Source of the DNA: Saprospiraceae bacterium | GTDB taxonomy: Bacteria; Bacteroidota; Bacteroidia; Chitinophagales; Saprospiraceae | DNA length: 64,000 bases | Assembly: GCA_028280415.1 (NCBI GenBank) | Contig: JANQLV010000060.1 | Coordinates: 1 to 64,000 of the forward strand | Direction of reading: 5' to 3' | Shown: positions 59,912 through 64,000 of the stretch, in pieces | How positions within the stretch are numbered: the stretch's first letter is position 1 | Layout: each line of letters opens with the position of its first letter | Program-made: the position numbers and the translations under genes | The notes under the pieces: generated by a model | What the model was told of the DNA's origin: nothing | The model's database searches: none | The model's input: only the letters and a program-made list of their open reading frames with translations

Positions 59912-61762
59912 ATGGCTGATATCATTCAGCTTCTTCCCGATGCTATTGCAAATCAGATTGCAGCCGGAGAAGTAATTCAAAGGCCAGCTTCTGTCGTAAA
60001 AGAGTTACTGGAAAACTCGATCGATGCCGGAAGTACGGAAATCAAATTAATTGTCAAAGATGCCGGAAAATCCTTGATCCAGATCATCGATAATGGTTGT
60101 GGTATGTCCGAAACCGATGCCAGAATGAGCTTCGAACGGCATGCAACCTCAAAAATCCGAATGGCAAAAGATTTATTTGCAATCCGAACGATGGGCTTTC
60201 GTGGTGAAGCGATGGCCAGTATTGCCGCTATTGCCCATGTAGAGCTAAAAACCAGAAGGCAATCGGATGAATTGGGAACGTGGATTTTGGTTGAAGGTTC
60301 TGAAGTAAAATCTCAGGAAGCCTGTCAATGTGCTGCGGGTACGAGTATTGCGGTTAAAAATCTATTTTATAATGTCCCGGCACGCCGCAATTTCCTGAAA
60401 TCAAATACTGTAGAAATGCGGCATATCCTGGATGAGTTTCAAAGGGTAGCTATCGCACATCCGGATATCTTCTTTTCTTTGCATCATAATAATGCTGAAA
60501 TATTCCACTTGCAACCCGGCAATCTCCGTCAACGAATCGTTGGAATTTTCGGAAATACCTGGAATAAAAAACTCGTCCCGGTGAATGAAGAGACGGATAT
60601 ATTAAAGATTACCGGCTTCGTAGGAAAACCGGAATTTGCCAAGAAAACCCGTGGAGAACAATTATTCTACGTCAACCAGCGCTTCATCAAAAGTGGTTAT
60701 CTAAACCATGCAATTATGGGTGCTTATGAAGATTTGCTTCCCAGAGATACCTTCCCGCTCTACGTCGTATTTTTGGATATTGATCCCGCAAGGATCGATA
60801 TTAACGTTCACCCAACAAAGCAGGAAATTAAATTTGACGACGAACGCCTGGTCTATAATTATTTAAAAGTGGCTATTCGCCACGCTTTGGGGCAATATAG
60901 CATTACTCCGACTCTCGATTTTGATCAGGAAGTCAATTTTTCAAAATATACGCCTACTCCGACGGCAAAACCGGAGCAGCAATTTACCAAGGCAGACTCA
61001 AAGATGAATAGTCCCGATGCTTTTAAAAAAGCATCTTCACCGCTGGAGCAGTCCAATCTGGAAAACTGGGAAAAACTGTATCAGGGATTAGGGGCCTATG
61101 ACCAAAAAGATACCGATAATAATAGTGAAGCTTTAACCATTGAAAGTCAATGGTCAGAAAGCCAGTCTGCTGATCAAACCAGTGATTTCACCAAGCAACA
61201 AAAAGTACCGTATCAAATACATGCTACTTATATTGTCAGTCAGATCAAATCAGGTTTTTTATTAATCGATCAGCAGGCCGCACACGAACGCATTCTCTAT
61301 GAACGTTATTTGGCCGCACTGAGTCAACAAACTTCTTTTACTCAAAAAGAACTATTTCCCAAAACAATTACTGTATCTCCGGCAGATGCGGAGGTTTTGA
61401 AATCGATTAGCCCGGAAATTAATGCCCTGGGCTTCGATTTACAAGAGTTTGGTACCAACACTTTCGTGATACATGGCATTCCAGCAGATTTACCCGGTAA
61501 TTTTGATGAACAACAAATCATCGAAAACCTTTTGGAACAGTATAAAAACAATATGGAGCTAAAGCTGGAAATCCACGAGAATATTGCACGATCAATGGCC
61601 AGAAGTGCTGCAATCAAAAAAGGGCAAAAAATGACGGCAATAGAAATGCAGGAACTGATCGATCAGCTTTTTGCCTGTAGCCTTCCATATAAAAGCCCCA
61701 ATGGTAAAAATTGTTTTATTACCTTTGAGCTGGAAGATTTAGCCAAACAGTTTGAAGGATAA
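59912..61762 (+). CDS. mutL: DNA mismatch repair protein MutL
   Basis: 616 residues. The GHKL ATPase domain has ELLENSIDAG (Glu34 and Asn35 in motif I), DNGCGMS, GFRGEAM and the loop FYNVPARRNFLKS. A variable linker (about 345-430) leads to the C-terminal dimerisation domain. The endonuclease motif DQHAxxExxxxE appears as DQQAAHERILYE (from Asp453), with Gln for His. The other metal-site motifs are also not canonical, so intrinsic nicking activity is uncertain. It pairs with MutS (not in the window) in mismatch repair. Rhomboid genes follow, an order I associate with Bacteroidota. Confidence 0.95.
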   Translation: MADIIQLLPDAIANQIAAGEVIQRPASVVKELLENSIDAGSTEIKLIVKDAGKSLIQIIDNGCGMSETDARMSFERHATSKIRMAKDLFAIRTMGFRGEAMASIAAIAHVELKTRRQSDELGTWILVEGSEVKSQEACQCAAGTSIAVKNLFYNVPARRNFLKSNTVEMRHILDEFQRVAIAHPDIFFSLHHNNAEIFHLQPGNLRQRIVGIFGNTWNKKLVPVNEETDILKITGFVGKPEFAKKTRGEQLFYVNQRFIKSGYLNHAIMGAYEDLLPRDTFPLYVVFLDIDPARIDINVHPTKQEIKFDDERLVYNYLKVAIRHALGQYSITPTLDFDQEVNFSKYTPTPTAKPEQQFTKADSKMNSPDAFKKASSPLEQSNLENWEKLYQGLGAYDQKDTDNNSEALTIESQWSESQSADQTSDFTKQQKVPYQIHATYIVSQIKSGFLLIDQQAAHERILYERYLAALSQQTSFTQKELFPKTITVSPADAEVLKSISPEINALGFDLQEFGTNTFVIHGIPADLPGNFDEQQIIENLLEQYKNNMELKLEIHENIARSMARSAAIKKGQKMTAIEMQELIDQLFACSLPYKSPNGKNCFITFELEDLAKQFEG

Positions 61763-61866
61763 GCCGGGAATTTAGTCGAAAAATACTGCAACTTACCCGA
61801 GGTATTCAAAAATTGTCTCATCTTTTTAGCACTTTATACGTTAAGCATAAAGGAAAGAAATTTGCT

Positions 61867-62571
61867 ATGTTACAAATTACAGATGTTGTAAAGAATCTGC
61901 TTATTATAAATGTGATTGTTTTTATTGGAACGATGTTGCTTCCACCTGAAATGAAGGTATGGTTTGCATTATACCCTCCTACCTCAGAGTCGTTTCAACC
62001 GATCCAATTAGTGACACATATGTTTAATCATGGAGGAATCGGACATATATTCTTTAATATGTTTGGTCTTTTCATGTTTGGTCCTCCATTAGAAAACTTG
62101 TGGGGGCCTAAAAGATTTCTGCTTTTTTATTTTATATGTGGCTTTGGGGCCGCTGCAATTCACTTAGCAACTGGATATTATGAGTATTCACAATTGCTTT
62201 CAGAGCTTAATGTTAGTAGCGTTGCAGAATTAGAAGCAAATATGAATAGAGGTATTCAATATCCGAGAGATTTAATAAAAGAGTTAGTCATAAATATAAA
62301 CACACCCGTTGTCGGAGCTTCCGGAGCATTATATGGTGTTCTCGTTGGTTATGGAATGAAGTTTCCTAATGCTAAACTGGCTCTGATATTCTTTCCGGTT
62401 CCGGTAGCAGCAAAGTACTTCATCCCGGGCTTATTGGCACTGGATTTATTGGGCGGTTTTACCGGTTTTTCCATTTTTGGCCAGAATATAGCCCATTTCG
62501 CACACGTAGGAGGAGCGATCTTCGGTTTTCTCATGATCCTGTACTGGCAAAAATTTGGCTCACGTTTGTAA
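61867..62571 (+). CDS. Rhomboid family intramembrane serine protease
   Basis: I use ATG 61867 (234 residues), because the frame upstream offers only a TTG and the N-terminus MLQITDVVKNLLIINVIVF is typical. Six TM helices carry the catalytic Ser152 in GASGALYG and His213 in FAHVGG, plus HMFNHGGIGHIFFNM in the L1/TM2 region. It cleaves TM segments of other proteins within the inner membrane. A second rhomboid gene follows at once. Confidence 0.93.
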   Translation: MLQITDVVKNLLIINVIVFIGTMLLPPEMKVWFALYPPTSESFQPIQLVTHMFNHGGIGHIFFNMFGLFMFGPPLENLWGPKRFLLFYFICGFGAAAIHLATGYYEYSQLLSELNVSSVAELEANMNRGIQYPRDLIKELVININTPVVGASGALYGVLVGYGMKFPNAKLALIFFPVPVAAKYFIPGLLALDLLGGFTGFSIFGQNIAHFAHVGGAIFGFLMILYWQKFGSRL

Positions 62572-62593
62572 AACATTTGGCAAGTATGTTGAG

Positions 62594-62601
62594 TATATTT
62601 G
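62594..62601 (+). promoter_or_regulatory. TATATTTG box upstream of the second rhomboid gene
   Basis: Exact TAnnTTTG match 43 bp ahead of ATG 62645. TTTG copies upstream (62565-62568 and 62576-62579) are not at the ideal distance. The second rhomboid gene may have its own promoter besides read-through. Confidence 0.4.
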
Positions 62602-62644
62602 TAGCACAGGACTTAAAAAGACTCATTTAAATTTTTTTAAAATC

Positions 62645-63547
62645 ATGTTTACATCCATCTGGGACGATCTGAAACAACAATTCAATCAGGGCAATATGAT
62701 CACCAGGATCATTTTGATTAATGTTGCCGTGTTTGTTGTCATCAATCTTGTACTGGTTTTTGCAGGTGGATACCGGGACAAAGCAATATACGTCAACATT
62801 GTCGAACCATTTGGAATCAATAGCGACTGGTATTATCTCGTTACGCATCTTTGGGGGGTGATTAGCCATATGTTCCTGCATACCGGATTCTGGCATATCC
62901 TCTGGAATATGATACTGCTTTATTGGTTTGGTCGAATTATAGGTGATCTGGTTGGTGATCATCGAATCCTTCCTTTATATCTTCTGGGTGGTTTGGCCGG
63001 AGGGGCAGCCTTTTTCCTTTATGCTAATCTTACCGGTCAGGCAAATTATGCTATCGGTGCATCCGGAGCCGTTATGGCAGTGATCGTTGCCGCTGGAGTA
63101 TTTGCCCCGAATTATATCTTAAGATTGATCTTGATCGGTGATGTAAAACTGAAATATGTAGTAGCAGTGCTGGTCTTTCTGGATATCATCGGAGCTGGAG
63201 GGGTCAATAATACCGGAGGGCATTTTGCACATTTGGGGGGAGCTTTTTTTGGTTATTTATTTGCTACCCAGTTACAAAGAGGAAATGATTGGTCCGCTCC
63301 GGTTAATAGCTTTTTAGATAAATTATTCGGGTTATTTAAAAATATGGGCTCAGGGAAGAAGCGAGGGCCAAGGGTAGCTTACAAAAATCCAAAAGCGAAA
63401 AACAAAAATACCAAACCACATGCGAAGAGTGATTCTTCATCTCATCAGGAACATCTGGATGCCATTTTAGATAAAATTAAAAAAACGGGATATGATAGCC
63501 TTACCGCAGATGAGAAAGAGTTTCTTTTTAATGCCAGTAAGAAATAA
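62645..63547 (+). CDS. Rhomboid family intramembrane serine protease with C-terminal extension
   Basis: 300 residues from ATG 62645 (the longer frame overlapping the previous gene starts at TTG). The rhomboid core has HMFLHTGFWHILWNM, Ser140 in GASGAV and His196 in FAHLGG. Unlike its neighbour it carries a C-terminal cytoplasmic tail of about 85 residues: a very basic Lys-rich part (KKRGPRVAYKNPKAKNKN) and then a helix ending LTADEKEFLFNASKK, which resembles the tail domain frequent in Bacteroidota rhomboids. The two adjacent enzymes may have different substrates. Confidence 0.93.
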   Translation: MFTSIWDDLKQQFNQGNMITRIILINVAVFVVINLVLVFAGGYRDKAIYVNIVEPFGINSDWYYLVTHLWGVISHMFLHTGFWHILWNMILLYWFGRIIGDLVGDHRILPLYLLGGLAGGAAFFLYANLTGQANYAIGASGAVMAVIVAAGVFAPNYILRLILIGDVKLKYVVAVLVFLDIIGAGGVNNTGGHFAHLGGAFFGYLFATQLQRGNDWSAPVNSFLDKLFGLFKNMGSGKKRGPRVAYKNPKAKNKNTKPHAKSDSSSHQEHLDAILDKIKKTGYDSLTADEKEFLFNASKK

Positions 63548-63626
63548 AATATCAAATTCGAAACGCAAAATTTCAAAATAATCATCTTCTCTACTCCGTT
63601 TATGCTTTACTAAAAACCGAAACGCT

Positions 63627-64000
63627 GTGAAAGGTATTTATAATTTAGTACGATGGCTCAACGTGTTGCTGATCTTCACTACCTTTCTGGCTTATCTTTC
63701 TCCTTTTGTTAATCCGGAAAAATTCTCCTGGTTCAATATCCTCGGTACGGCTTATCCATGGCTTTTGCTGACTAATCTGCTTTTCGTTCTTTTTTGGGCC
63801 TTTATGAAAAAGAAATACTTTTTCTTTTCATTAGCTTGTATTCTTTTGGGCTGGAACCATCTGACCGGATTCATCGGATTAAGCCCGGGGGCTTCCGGGC
63901 AAACAAAACATTCTTTTAACGTCGTTACTTTCAATACCTCGGGCTTTGGATTTTTAGGTAATAAGAATAAGGAAAAGCATCTGGCAAAAGTCAAGGATTT
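63627..64000 (+). CDS. Membrane-anchored endonuclease/exonuclease/phosphatase family protein, partial
   Basis: The frame is open from GTG 63627 to the right edge (124 codons visible). Three hydrophobic segments (about 8-30, 42-60 and 66-84) are followed by SFNVVTFNTSGFGF, the start of the EEP fold, in which the Asn is part of the active site. Proteins with three N-terminal helices and an EEP domain regularly follow the rhomboid genes in Bacteroidota. The catalytic core lies outside the window, so nuclease versus phosphodiesterase activity is open. Confidence 0.78.
   Translation, partial: MKGIYNLVRWLNVLLIFTTFLAYLSPFVNPEKFSWFNILGTAYPWLLLTNLLFVLFWAFMKKKYFFFSLACILLGWNHLTGFIGLSPGASGQTKHSFNVVTFNTSGFGFLGNKNKEKHLAKVKD

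Noticed and set aside
62555-62644. TTG-initiated extension of the second rhomboid overlapping the first
   Set aside because: It adds 30 residues without family similarity, and a promoter box lies inside it; ATG 62645 gives the usual N-terminus.
1-64000. tRNA, rRNA, CRISPR, insertion sequences, prophage
   Set aside because: No cloverleaf, rRNA-like stretch, regular repeat-spacer array, transposase or phage gene was found on either strand; many open frames opposite the listed genes are shadows.

Overview
The window looks like chromosomal DNA from a marine-type Bacteroidota, most likely a Saprospiria/Lewinella-like bacterium. The grounds are Bacteroidota promoter boxes (TAnnTTTG) ahead of several genes, a type IX secretion C-terminal domain, many Lys-poor surface lipoproteins, a Y_Y_Y/propeller sensor-regulator, an exported TPR-CHAT protein beside an ECF sigma factor, and the long Bacteroidota form of PurF. 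Species cannot be named from the sequence alone. I see no rRNA, tRNA, CRISPR array, transposase or phage gene.

Region 1 (1-21106) is a beta-glucan (laminarin-type) utilisation locus. A leftward operon (7524 to the left edge) encodes two GH3 beta-glucosidases without signal peptides, a sugar-porter MFS permease, a GH16 lipoprotein with a carbohydrate-binding module, and a secreted protein cut by the window edge. A second leftward operon (10097-7891) encodes a GH16 lipoprotein and a two-module type IX cargo protein. Next come a membrane-spanning one-component regulator (propeller, Y_Y_Y, TM, coiled coil, LuxR-type HTH), a GH158/GH2-like glucanase, and a rightward operon of two unassigned outer-membrane beta-barrels plus two surface lipoproteins (14843-21106). 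No SusC/SusD pair is visible. Two promoters in this locus carry the same cis-element: four GATGTA hexamers as two pairs (11 bp within a pair, 20 or 21 between pairs), ending exactly 33 nt before a TAnnTTTG box. This is a strong candidate for the locus-specific operator.

Region 2 (21144-36391) is mostly housekeeping and signalling: the MoxR/DUF58/DUF4350/DUF4129/SpoIIM cluster with a divergent RDD gene, the 23S rRNA methyltransferase RlmD, a three-protein phosphorelay (hybrid kinase, HPt, single-domain receiver), RfbA, and a DUF554 membrane protein. Region 3 (36552-47670) holds an M48 metalloprotease, a sugar nucleotidyltransferase, a LytS/LytTR two-component pair with a TonB-dependent receptor, an M74-like murein endopeptidase and a polysaccharide flippase.

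Region 4 (47749-55090) is the most unusual. It has an ECF sigma factor with a membrane-bound TPR-like anti-sigma protein, MsrA, a lipoprotein of the cholesterol-dependent-cytolysin-like (CDCL) pore-forming family whose C-terminus is a four-repeat hemopexin-like domain instead of CDC domain 4, and an exported TPR-CHAT caspase-like protein. The sigma gene and the pore-former gene share an identical GGGGTAACCT followed at the same spacing by TATATG. This suggests that the sigma factor controls the pore-former, giving a possible regulated toxin or cell-killing module.

Region 5 (55171-64000) returns to core genes: an M42 aminopeptidase, pterin dehydratase, an EGF-like lipoprotein, PurF with a textbook promoter and long leader, then a small membrane protein, MutL, two rhomboid proteases and the start of a membrane-anchored endonuclease/exonuclease/phosphatase protein.
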